Positions 53,996 through 63,600 of a stretch of DNA of 64,000 nt are shown piece by piece; positions within the stretch are counted from its first letter, which is position 1, and every line of letters starts with the position of its first letter. A model generated the notes under the pieces. It ran no database searches. It saw nothing but the letters and a program-made list of their open reading frames with translations, and had not been told where the DNA came from. The DNA comes from Candidatus Poribacteria bacterium (GTDB lineage: Bacteria > Poribacteria > WGA-4E > WGA-3G): the NCBI GenBank assembly GCA_028824685.1, contig JAPPCZ010000003.1, positions 31,139 through 95,138 of the forward strand, written 5' to 3'. The position numbers were made by a program, and so were the translations under genes.

Positions 53996-55486
53996 TTACT
54001 TATCATCAGTCGGTTTAATCGATTCAAAGTAACGTTTCACATAGAACTTATAACCGAGAGGGATCTGTTCTTCAGTGAGCGCATCTTCAGAAAGCTTCTG
54101 ATACTTCATATATGCATCTTTGTAACTGAGAGCAGATTCTTGTCCCTCTGCCGATGCCTTGGAAGTTTGAACAGTAGAACTACCTTCACCTTGGACACCC
54201 GTGAGTTGTTCAAGATTAAGGGTAGAGTCGAGGGAAGTAAGATCACCTTGTTGGGTCTCAGAAGTTTTATTCCCAATACCCTGCCCCGGTTTGTTAGATA
54301 ACAATTTTGTTAGCCCTGTAGCAGGATTAATACCTTTGCTATTGCAAGCACTTGCGATACCTGCTTTGCATGCTTCGCATTCGGATAATAATTTTGCCAA
54401 CCGTTGGTTGCGACTCTTGAGAAGATCAAAATCACGGATTTTTTTCCCTGAAGCGCGCAAGCCTTTTTGAGTGCCTTCGGCATCGTTTCCGTCAAGTGAT
54501 TCTCCCGCACCAGATAACTCGCCTCCAAGTCCGTCAAGGTCAGTATTCTTCAGGCTTTTACCAGCGCGTTTGAGTTCATCGGACAAGTTCTGGCGTTTTT
54601 CTTGGTCAAATTTCGGGACATCTTCTGCCACTTTGTCCAGTTTGTCAGCTGCTTCTTTGTAATCACCGCGTTTCAACTGTTGCCCAAATTCACCGAGGAT
54701 CGGATTACCAATGAACTGTTGTCCGAGACCCTTCATCAACTCTTCTTGTTGTGCCATTTTGTGCGGGTCTATTTTCGTTTTCAAGAGCGCACTCAATTCG
54801 GTCAATCTTGCAAGAGCGTCTTTAGGAGCAATCTGAGGTTTTTTCAACTTAAGTGTTCTTTCCTCAATTTCTTTCAAGATTTCTTTGAGTTCCTGATCTT
54901 CACTCAGTTCGGCTTCTTTCTTTACCTCTTCAATCTTTTTCAAGAATGTATCTGCCTCCGCAGCGATTTGCGGTGAAATGTCAATTTCTGTTGAGGTTGC
55001 TGGTGGGGCAAAAAATTCAACAAACGAGAAAGTGATGAGAAAAGCGACAACAATAGCAATATATTTGGTTTCACGCGGGACAGTATATCGAGCAACTTGT
55101 TTGATAGGAATTGCTTGTAACCTTTTAGAGGTATCTTGGATTTGAAGCGCGGTTAACGTTTCATTGGTTTTGCGTTGAATTTGTTCTAACCCACTTACAA
55201 CACGGTCTTTAAGTGATGCGTCTATATCAATTGCGCGGGCTGCTTCCTGTAGATTGATTGGGCGAATAAGACGGACAATTAGCGCGATGACTGCGATGCC
55301 GCCTGCGACCCCGAGGAAGACCAAGGGCGGAATATTAAAAGAGGTGACGATGCTATCAACAATAACTATTGGTACACACACCAAAAGTCCAAATAATAGA
55401 AACGTCGCGAGTGTTTGAAAATATCCTTGTACGTTCAAGCGACGACGGACCTGACGAATCTTTTCAAGAATCAATTTTTCCTGCAT
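53996..55486 (-). CDS. DUF4175-like membrane protein
   Basis: 496 aa. Three membrane helices: about 22-45, 48-70 and 143-162. The piece between the second and third, NLQEAARAIDIDASLKDRVVSGLEQ, matches the A-A-x-x-I-D-x-x-x-x-L-x-D-R pattern of DUF4175 proteins. The rest is an extracytoplasmic helical region with an internal Gly-rich repeat (LGGELSGAGESLDGNDAEG). It belongs to the MoxR-DUF58-BatA set by position and direction; the function is unknown. Confidence 0.72.
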   Translation of the reverse strand: MQEKLILEKIRQVRRRLNVQGYFQTLATFLLFGLLVCVPIVIVDSIVTSFNIPPLVFLGVAGGIAVIALIVRLIRPINLQEAARAIDIDASLKDRVVSGLEQIQRKTNETLTALQIQDTSKRLQAIPIKQVARYTVPRETKYIAIVVAFLITFSFVEFFAPPATSTEIDISPQIAAEADTFLKKIEEVKKEAELSEDQELKEILKEIEERTLKLKKPQIAPKDALARLTELSALLKTKIDPHKMAQQEELMKGLGQQFIGNPILGEFGQQLKRGDYKEAADKLDKVAEDVPKFDQEKRQNLSDELKRAGKSLKNTDLDGLGGELSGAGESLDGNDAEGTQKGLRASGKKIRDFDLLKSRNQRLAKLLSECEACKAGIASACNSKGINPATGLTKLLSNKPGQGIGNKTSETQQGDLTSLDSTLNLEQLTGVQGEGSSTVQTSKASAEGQESALSYKDAYMKYQKLSEDALTEEQIPLGYKFYVKRYFESIKPTDDK

Positions 55487-55653
55487 GAAGTATACCTCCC
55501 GATGACCATAGTGCGCTGCTCTAAATAGGGTTTTTCCTTAACAAGAGTGCGGCTATGGGCATAAACGTTATTTGGGAAAATGATTAAATGCTGAGTTATT
55601 CTCCGAGTTTGTTAATAGTGTACTATATTGTTACATTATATGTCAAGTTCTTT

Positions 55654-57822
55654 TTAATTCTGATCAGAACTATAGATTTTTAAATCCTCAATAGGTTTTC
55701 CATTTGTGTCGGTAATACGCAGATAAAATCCTGAACCTCTGGTCTCTTCACACACCTTGATGAGAATACTATTTTTTCCTGGAGAGAGGGTCACAGGAAT
55801 AATATCTCTATCAATATCTGTAGCATAGGTTCTTGTGTGTGCATGCATCTCTATACCGTTTAACCATACTTTACCTTGATCATCGGAATCAAAACGGAAT
55901 TCGACTTCCCGTTCATCTGGAGAATGGACAGTTGTGAATGAATATGCAACACTCCAATTAACGGTGGGTTGGATACGGATATAACCATCTACGAAATCAT
56001 CTTGACATTTTTGCCAACCCACTTGTCCATTTTTTCCATCGTATTTTACGGTGGTATCAATCTGCGGCAAGTTTTCCGGAATGTATTTAGTATTAAAGCC
56101 GATTCTATCAACATTGTCAAACGGACCAAGAATCTTCCATGCGTCTTCAGTGATAAATCCTGTTTTTTGGATAAGTGCTTCTGCTTTTTGATGCTGGTTA
56201 TTGACTGTATAGAATTGGGCTAAAGCCATGATAGTATTTAATTGTGCAGGTAGATCAAAAGTCAAATTATCAATAAGTTGATTTAACAACCCAATATATC
56301 CGTCTTTGTCTTTGACATTTTTTCCTGCCTGAACAATTCGTTCAAACATGCTACGTTCAGTATATTCATAATACCCAGCATTGAGAAAACTGCTAATTTG
56401 GTGAAAAGCCTCATCGTAGAACTCATTTACGAGTAAGGCATGGGCACAAGTAATCATATATCTTGAGCCAGATATTCTTTCCAATGCAATTTCCGCCAAT
56501 TCCAACGCAGTATCAGGAAAAAGATTCTTCTTAAGTAGTTTTTCAGCAAGGTTGCGATATTCAGACGCACGAGCTTGCATTTTAACTTCTTTTTTTCGGA
56601 TGTTGATCCACTGTGTATAGGCAATTTCAGATTTTTCTTCCTGACCAGCGTTTTTATAAGCATCACCCAATAGTTCGTGAAAAGCAGAACTTCCTTGCAT
56701 TCTTGATTTCAGTTCTTCAAGTATTGTAAGGAATTCATCTAAAGCATCTCTCTCGGTGTAAAGTTTCCAGAGATCTCTTATTGCATCGTTTTGTTCGCTT
56801 TGCGTGAGGTCTACCTTTAATGCGCGTAAATAAACCTTTTCTGCCTCTGAAAAACGTTCCGTTTTGATATATATTTCGGCAAGATAACGGAACGTTTCAT
56901 AATAGTTTGTTCCCTGAGAGAGTGCCTTTTCATAAGCAGTTGCTGCTTTTGCCAGTTGTTCCTTACTGGACAAGGCAGTAATTGGACGGATGTATTCTGT
57001 CAGTTCTGAATTGCCTACCAATCTACCATCGTTCCGATTTGGTGACATATCCGAGATGATACCGTCTGTCACTTTGTTAAATTTCCAATATCCAACCAAT
57101 CCGGGTTCATCCCCGTTAAGTGGGGTTACCATATCAGATCGGATATCTACATCAGTGCGTGCTATGTTCCAGATACGTACATCGTCAATTTGCCCGACAA
57201 ATGGAGATTGAGCAGTCCTATTCTCATGTGACCACCCAATACGCAGCGGGAGCTGACTTCTGTAAATACTTTCTTTCCATTTAAAATCGCGATTGCTGAC
57301 TTCAATTCCATTAATAAAAAGTTTCATGTAATTCTTTTCTGCATCAATAACGCCTGCTATATGTGTCCAGATGTTATGTTTGATGATACTATCTGAGGAA
57401 TAAAGGGACGCTTCACCTTCACCAACAGGAGACGCTGCAAATTGAATTGAACCACCTTCCTTATAATTCAATATGAAACTCCGATGTGTGATACGGTCAA
57501 CCCATGCATCGGTCTTTGATAGAATCGCTGTGTATCTATTTTGACTACTTGTCGGTCTTATCCACACTGACACCGTCAACTGTTCCGTAATATTGTTTAA
57601 AGTTTCACTGTCCACAATTTCTACATAACTTGATTTTCCGTCAAGATCAAGCGCAGTGTCCACAATTTTTCCATCATATTCGGTTGGGTTGAGCTTATTG
57701 TTCTGGATAGCATTCTTTTGATTCGCTGAATCTTGTGCAAAGATGTCATTAGAATAACTGAAGTTAAACGTGAATAACAATAGGATGCATACAAATATAA
57801 GGAAGTTTCGTTGCATGGACAT
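55654..57822 (-). CDS. Exported LamG-TPR protein 1
   Basis: 722 aa from the ATG at 57822, which has AGAGG 7 nt upstream. A signal peptide (to the SNDIFAQ region) is followed by a LamG/concanavalin-type domain (about 55-255: DGKSSYVEIVDSETLNNI, VSVWIRPTS, GQIDDVRIWN, VGYWKFN), TPR units (about 285-560) and a C-terminal beta-sandwich (about 560-720: ILGPFDNVD, DQGKVWLNGIE, KNSILIKVCEET). It probably binds carbohydrate or peptide ligands outside the inner membrane. It is the third of a tandem series with 58073-60205 and 60627-64000 and precedes the MoxR set. Confidence 0.85.
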   Translation of the reverse strand: MSMQRNFLIFVCILLLFTFNFSYSNDIFAQDSANQKNAIQNNKLNPTEYDGKIVDTALDLDGKSSYVEIVDSETLNNITEQLTVSVWIRPTSSQNRYTAILSKTDAWVDRITHRSFILNYKEGGSIQFAASPVGEGEASLYSSDSIIKHNIWTHIAGVIDAEKNYMKLFINGIEVSNRDFKWKESIYRSQLPLRIGWSHENRTAQSPFVGQIDDVRIWNIARTDVDIRSDMVTPLNGDEPGLVGYWKFNKVTDGIISDMSPNRNDGRLVGNSELTEYIRPITALSSKEQLAKAATAYEKALSQGTNYYETFRYLAEIYIKTERFSEAEKVYLRALKVDLTQSEQNDAIRDLWKLYTERDALDEFLTILEELKSRMQGSSAFHELLGDAYKNAGQEEKSEIAYTQWINIRKKEVKMQARASEYRNLAEKLLKKNLFPDTALELAEIALERISGSRYMITCAHALLVNEFYDEAFHQISSFLNAGYYEYTERSMFERIVQAGKNVKDKDGYIGLLNQLIDNLTFDLPAQLNTIMALAQFYTVNNQHQKAEALIQKTGFITEDAWKILGPFDNVDRIGFNTKYIPENLPQIDTTVKYDGKNGQVGWQKCQDDFVDGYIRIQPTVNWSVAYSFTTVHSPDEREVEFRFDSDDQGKVWLNGIEMHAHTRTYATDIDRDIIPVTLSPGKNSILIKVCEETRGSGFYLRITDTNGKPIEDLKIYSSDQN

Positions 57823-57846
57823 TGAAATACCTCTGAATAAAGGAAA

Positions 57847-58011
57847 TAATACCATTTCTATATGATAATATTACATTATTTCGTAGGTCGGGTAGAAGCG
57901 GTAGCGAAACCCGACAAGTAGAATTAGGTAGAGTTTCCATGTCGGGTTTCGCTACCGCTCTACCCGACCTACAGTTTACTTATGACAATTTGTCAATTAG
58001 AAATGGTATTA
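57847..58011. mobile_element. MITE-like element with AATACCATTTCTA ends, copy 3, with a near-perfect long hairpin
   Basis: Ends TAATACCATTTCTA (57847-57860) and TAGAAATGGTATTA (57998-58011) are perfect inverted repeats. The centre has a 34-nt arm (57883-57916, beginning GTAGGTCGGGTAG) pairing with 57940-57972 with a single bulged base around a 23-nt loop. Confidence 0.8.
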
Positions 58012-58072
58012 GAACGCACAATGAATTGTGCTATTACAACTTTGGAACGCTTGAAACTGCGAAGTGCGTAGG

Positions 58073-60205
58073 TTAATTTTCGTTTAGGTCAACGATCTTC
58101 AAATCATTAAACGGTTTGCCTTCAGTATCAGTGATCCGAAGATAAAATCCCCATCCCTGTGTTTCTTCACATACTTTGACAAGGATACTGTTTTTACCCG
58201 GTTGGAGTGTTACAGGAATAATGTAATTGTCAATTTCAGCAGTAAAGGTTTTCGTATGTGAAAAAACCTCAATACCGTTTAACCAGATTTTTCCTTGGTC
58301 GTCAGAATCGAATCGGAATTCGACTTCACGTTCATCTGGAGAATTTACAGTTGCAAATGCATAAGCAACACACCAATCTATATCCCCACCAAGATGTATG
58401 TGACCATATAGATTATCATCTTTACTCTTTTGCCAACTTACCTTTCCATTTATCCCGTCGTATTTTGCAGTGAGGTCAATCTTAGGTAGGTTTTCTGGAA
58501 TGTATGCTGTATTAAATCCAATCCCTCCGACGTTATCAAATGGACCAAGAATCATCCAAGCATCTTCGGTAATAAAGCCGGTTTTTCTGATAAGTGCATT
58601 TGCTTTCTCATCTTGGTCATTTTCTTTATAGAATTGCGCCAAAGCAAGTGTAGTACTTAGTTGTGAACGAAGATTGTCAGGCATAGAATCAATTAGCTTA
58701 TTCAACATTTCAACGTACCCTTCTTTGTCTTTCACATTTTTTCCGGTTTTGACAACCTGCGATAACAGATCACGCTCTACATACGGTAAAAACATCATGT
58801 CAAAGATGCTCTCAATGAGTTGATATGCGTTTTCATACTGTTCATTCACGAGAAATGCCTGTACGAGAGTAATTATGTAATCTGTACTTGATGGCCCTTC
58901 TGTTGCTTTAAACGCGAATTCCAAAGCCATTTCAGGAAACATGTTTTTCTCAAGAAGTTCTATAGCAAGATCGTAATATACCGATGCATCATTTTTTCTA
59001 TCAACTTCTTTTTTCCTGATCTTTAGCCATTGGGAATAGGCGATTTTAGCTTCCTCTTCTTCACCAGCGTTTTTATAGGCATCCCCTAACAGTTGATGTA
59101 GAATAGCACTTTCTTCCATTTTCGGTCTCAGTTTTTCAAGTAGAATGATAAACTCCTCTTTTGTGCCATTCACAACGGAAAACTTATGGAGGACTTGAAT
59201 CGCATCATCATGTTCGGATTGCGTGAGATCAGCCTCTAAAGCACGAAGATAGATTTTCTCGGCATCGGATAGACGTCCTGTTCTGATGTATATTTCTGCC
59301 AGAGAACGGTATATTTCATAAGAATTTGTATCACGAGTGAGAGCCTTTTCATAAACGGTAGCTGCTTCCTGCAGTTGTCCTGGGCCGGCAAAGGCTGAGA
59401 AAGGACGTATGTATCTGATTAGTTTTACGTCACCGATTAAGAAAGCATCGTTCTGATTTGATGAGATATCAGAGACGATGCCATCTGTTTGTTCATCAAA
59501 TTTCCAATAACCTACCAAGCCTTTTTCATCTCCTACCAACTGCTTTTTCATACAAGTTCGGATCTGATTATCAGTCAAAGCAATGTTCCAGATACTGACC
59601 TCATCAATCTGACCGACAAAGGAGGAGTGAGTTTCTCTGTCATCTTCATGAGAATTCCCTATCCGTAATGGAAGTAAACTTTCATAAAAACGCTGCTGTC
59701 CTCTAAAACTTGTCCTCCCAACTTCAAAACCATCTATGAAGACTTTGATAAAATTTCTTTGTGTATCAACGACACCTGCAATATGATGCCATTTGTTAAG
59801 TTTAATTGCCTCAGATGGTGAAAAGATGTATTGTTCTTCCAGTCCTCTTGGTGATGACGCGAATTGAATAGCACCGTCGTCCCGTAAAAATATCGCATAA
59901 CTTCGATTACTTATATCAGGGGTGCGTGGGTCACCTTTGTAGACGACAGAAGCATATCTGTTGGGGAAGTCTGTCGCTTTTATCCATACAGACACAGTAA
60001 CCTGTTCGCTAAGTGTATTCAACATATCGCTGTCAACAGTTTCAGCATAACTAAAATTGCCATCTAAATCCAAGGCAGTATCCTCAATAGATTCATCAAA
60101 TTCGGTCTTGGAATCTTGTGCTGATAATTTGATGGAATAACTGAAGTTAAAGACGAACAGTAGTAGGATACATGCAATTATTAAGGAGTTACGTTGCGTG
60201 TACAT
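58073..60205 (-). CDS. Exported LamG-TPR protein 2
   Basis: 710 aa from the ATG at 60205, with GGAGG 7 nt upstream; the 96 nt of open frame before it carry no family sequence. Domain order as in protein 1: signal peptide (NSLIIACILLLFVFNFSYS), LamG (about 40-250, ending VGYWKFDEQ), TPRs, and a C-terminal domain with DDQGKIWLNGIEVFSHT and KNSILVKVCEETQGWGFYLRITDTEGKPF. The last 110 residues are almost those of protein 1, whereas the TPR part has drifted. Tandem paralogue. Confidence 0.86.
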   Translation of the reverse strand: MYTQRNSLIIACILLLFVFNFSYSIKLSAQDSKTEFDESIEDTALDLDGNFSYAETVDSDMLNTLSEQVTVSVWIKATDFPNRYASVVYKGDPRTPDISNRSYAIFLRDDGAIQFASSPRGLEEQYIFSPSEAIKLNKWHHIAGVVDTQRNFIKVFIDGFEVGRTSFRGQQRFYESLLPLRIGNSHEDDRETHSSFVGQIDEVSIWNIALTDNQIRTCMKKQLVGDEKGLVGYWKFDEQTDGIVSDISSNQNDAFLIGDVKLIRYIRPFSAFAGPGQLQEAATVYEKALTRDTNSYEIYRSLAEIYIRTGRLSDAEKIYLRALEADLTQSEHDDAIQVLHKFSVVNGTKEEFIILLEKLRPKMEESAILHQLLGDAYKNAGEEEEAKIAYSQWLKIRKKEVDRKNDASVYYDLAIELLEKNMFPEMALEFAFKATEGPSSTDYIITLVQAFLVNEQYENAYQLIESIFDMMFLPYVERDLLSQVVKTGKNVKDKEGYVEMLNKLIDSMPDNLRSQLSTTLALAQFYKENDQDEKANALIRKTGFITEDAWMILGPFDNVGGIGFNTAYIPENLPKIDLTAKYDGINGKVSWQKSKDDNLYGHIHLGGDIDWCVAYAFATVNSPDEREVEFRFDSDDQGKIWLNGIEVFSHTKTFTAEIDNYIIPVTLQPGKNSILVKVCEETQGWGFYLRITDTEGKPFNDLKIVDLNEN

Positions 60206-60626
60206 AAAATTACCTCCGTAATCAAGTAAGCAGCATTTGGTAAATATAGTGAAATCTAAAATTAATTTTACACTACGGTAGGTGCGGTTTCCCAACCGCA
60301 CTCTACTCGTCTGGGTAAAAAGTGCGGTTAGGAAACCGCACCATAGGTGTCAATTTAAAAAAAATCTATATTATCGTGCCCCCTCTAAATACGCATAATT
60401 ATGGAGTTTACCCATATTTAGTCCCGTAGGGACGCTATGTTTATAGTATCGTGTATTCCCCACACTCTTTAGCTCCGTAGGAGCGACATATTCTGATTAG
60501 CGAACTGATGCAACAACATATCACCCCTACGGGGTTCAAGCGGGTGTTCACCGTGTTTCTATAAACATTGCGTCCCTACAGGACTGAAGAAGGTTTCCCA
60601 TATTTGGAAAATCCTTAAGTTCACAC
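60206..60626. other. Intergenic region with a hairpin and a MITE-like element
   Basis: 420 bp. Hairpin at 60281-60342 and element at 60341-60632; the interior of the element has inverted GTCCCGTAGGGACG (about 60420-60434) and GCGTCCCTACAGGAC (60567-60581) boxes. No gene. Confidence 0.7.
60281..60342. repeat. GGTGCGGTTTCC hairpin
   Basis: A 21-nt arm beginning GGTGCGGTTTCCC pairs with a 21-nt arm ending GGAAACCGCACC with one mismatch, around a 20-nt loop. It is preceded by GTA, giving the GTAGG start shared with the other hairpin families, and abuts the next element. Confidence 0.8.
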
Positions 60627-60632
60627 CTATGG
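60341..60632. mobile_element. MITE-like element with CCATAGGTGTCAA ends
   Basis: Left end CCATAGGTGTCAATTTAA (60341-60358); right end, in reverse, CCATAGGTGTGAACTTAAG: 16 of 18 shared positions. About 290 bp without coding capacity. Same terminal core GGTGTCAA(C/T)TTAA as the IS4-type element at 34674-35728. The stop codon of the adjoining LamG-TPR gene (60627-60629) is in its right end. Confidence 0.7.
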
Positions 60633-63600
60633 GTCGGTGATTTTCAAATCATTGAAGGGTTTACCTTCAGTATCGGTAATCCGCAGATAAAATCCCCAAG
60701 GCAGTGATTCATTACACACTTTTACGAGGATAGTGTTCCGTCCAGCAGTAAGTGCCACTGGAATAGTTCGACGGTCAATTACAGCGCCACGAGTTCTTCT
60801 GTGTGCATACACTTTATTACCGTTCAACCACACTTTCCCTTGGTCGTCACTATCAAATCGGATTTGTGCTTTTCGTTCTTCAGGAGAGGTGAAAGTTATC
60901 CATGCATACGCGGCGTGCATTTTTTCTTCGGCACCAAAATCGAAAAACCCGTTATAGGTCTTATCAGTACCTTGTTTCCAACCGACTTTTCCAGTAACCC
61001 CGTCGTATTTTACTTCAGTATCAATCTGAGTTGTTTCTTCCTGAATATAAGCGGTATTGTAGCCGACTCCCTTCGTATTGTCAAATGGACCGAGGGTCAA
61101 CCATGCAGTTTCAGGGAAGAAGCCAGTTTTCTGAATATATGTTTTTGCCATTTCTGTCATTCCAAGTTGATGGCAGAATTCGGCTAATGATAGATTAGCA
61201 TTTAACGGGTTGTCTGGTTGGTAAGGTATCGCATTAACCAAATTACCGATCATCTCAATGTAAAGTGTTTTATCTTTTACATTTTTACCAATTTGAGAAA
61301 TACGCGTTAGCAAATGTTCAATTCTATCTCCGCTAACTTTTTCGTTACGATTCATAAGTTGAAGACTGGACTGAAAATTCTCTAATGCTTTATCGTACTG
61401 TTCATTAACAAGATAAGCATGCCCTAAGGTTGAAAAGTAGGTTGAATCTGGTCGGGTTCCTGCTGCTTGTTTGGCAAGTTCCAACGCAATATCTGGCATG
61501 ATATTCTGATTTAGAAGACGCTCGGCAAGTTGGAAATATTCTTGTGCGTATTTTCCCTGATTAGGCTCATTTTTAAGAATTTCTAACCATTTTCTGTAGG
61601 CAGACGCTGCTTTATCCGTATCACCTGATTCAACATAAGTATCGCCTAACATTTTATGTAGGAATGGGCTTTTTCCCGATTTTGATCCAAGTTCTTCAAG
61701 AATAGCAAGTCGCTTATCGGCATGTTCTTTACCTTTGTAAAGTTCCAAGATGGCTTTGACAGCGGAATCATGTTCTGTTGGTTTGAGAGATGCTTGCAAC
61801 GCTTGACGGTATACAGCTTCTGCTTTGGGAAGATCATCTTGTTGCGTATGAATTTTTGCGACCAAGTTATAGAGTTCATAAGAGTTAGGTTCAAACGAGA
61901 TAGCTTTTTCGTAAGCTGCGGCTGCTTTTTCCAATTGTTCCGCGCTGGCATCGGCAAAAACAGGAAAATTATACTCGATTAGTTTAGCATTGCCGATTAT
62001 TTTTCCATCGTTCTTATTTGGTGATGCATCTGGAATAGATACTTCTGACTTTCTGTCAAAATTCCAGTGCCCTACTAAACCGGGTTCGTCCCCCGTCAGT
62101 TTCTTTCTCATATTAGAACGAATTTGCTCTGGTGTCAGTGCGATATTCCAAACACTTACGTTGTCAATTTGTCCAACAAAGGTTGCGTGGGTGGTCACTT
62201 CTTCTTCGTGTGAACCACCAATTCGGAAGGGAAGTATACTTTCATAAATATTTGGTATACCACTATAATCTTGTTGCCCAACTTCAATACCGTCAATGTA
62301 AAGTTTTATGTAATTTCTTTGGGCATCAATGACGCCTGCTATATGATACCATGTATTGAGCATAATTGATCCGCGTGGGGAAAAAACTTTGCGTTCGCCG
62401 AGTCCCTTAGGCGATGAAGCGAATTGAATAACACCATCATCCCGTAGCCACAATGTGAAACTCCGATTACTAATGTCTGAATTTCGTCTGTCACCTTTAA
62501 AAATTATAGGCGTATATCTGTTCCGAAATTCAGTCGGTTTAATCCATGCAGACACAGTAAGATGTGAATTTATGGTGTTTAGTGTGTTGCTTTCAACGAC
62601 TTCAACAAAACTATAATTTCCGTCTAACTCCACCGCTGTATTCTTCTGAACACCAACCTCTGTCTCGCGTGGCTTTTGATAGAGGTCTCCGATTTTTTTG
62701 TGCCATTGCGCTTCGTCAGGTTGGAGTTCGCTAATCTTTTGGTATTGCACAATAGCTTCTTCAACCTTATTGCTTGACTCATAAGTTTCTGCAAGCGCGA
62801 GATGGGCATCTACATCATTAGGATTGTCTTCAACTTTTTTTATTTGATTAGGAATCCTTTTTGCGTGAAGATTTCCATCTCTATATGCTTGTGCGATCGC
62901 TTTTTCGGCAGCTTGTTTTTTTCTATCATCACGAGCGATTTTTTTCAACTGCTGATATGCATCAATGGCTTCTTCATACTGTTTTGTAGCAAGTGCACTT
63001 TTTCCGATGAGGTCATATAATATCTCCTCTTCCCATCTGGACCCGCCATGTCTGTGCATCGTGTTGGCAGCAATAGCGTCTTTAAAGAACTTGATCGCAG
63101 GTGTATACATTTTTGCGTCATAACAGATAGAGCCGAGAGCACAAAGATACCACATTTCGTTAGGACGGTTGCTGGATTCAAGAGCGGTAGTCCCTTGCTT
63201 TAATAGTTTTTCAGCAAGTTCTGATTCTCCACTTTTATTAAGCGCTGCGGCGGCGTAGTAAAAACCACGAACATTACTTGGATCCGCTTTACAGAGTGCT
63301 TGGTATGCCTCAGCAGTTTTCTCATGGTTTTTTGCATTTCGATGAATCTCGGCTACAACCTCAAGGAGTATCGGGTTTGCAGGTTCCTTTTCGAGTTTAG
63401 CATCAAAAATTGTTTCCAACTGCTCCAATTTTCCTTTGTTTTTGTAGGCATTAATTAAGATTTTGCGTGCTTCATCTCCACCGAAGGTGACAACGAAACC
63501 AGACTGGTTATGGGTGATAGAGGTAGTGAGTGAATTTGGCTGAGATATAGAATCGTGAAGTTCAATTGCCAAATCATCTTCACCACGTCGGACGTACTCC

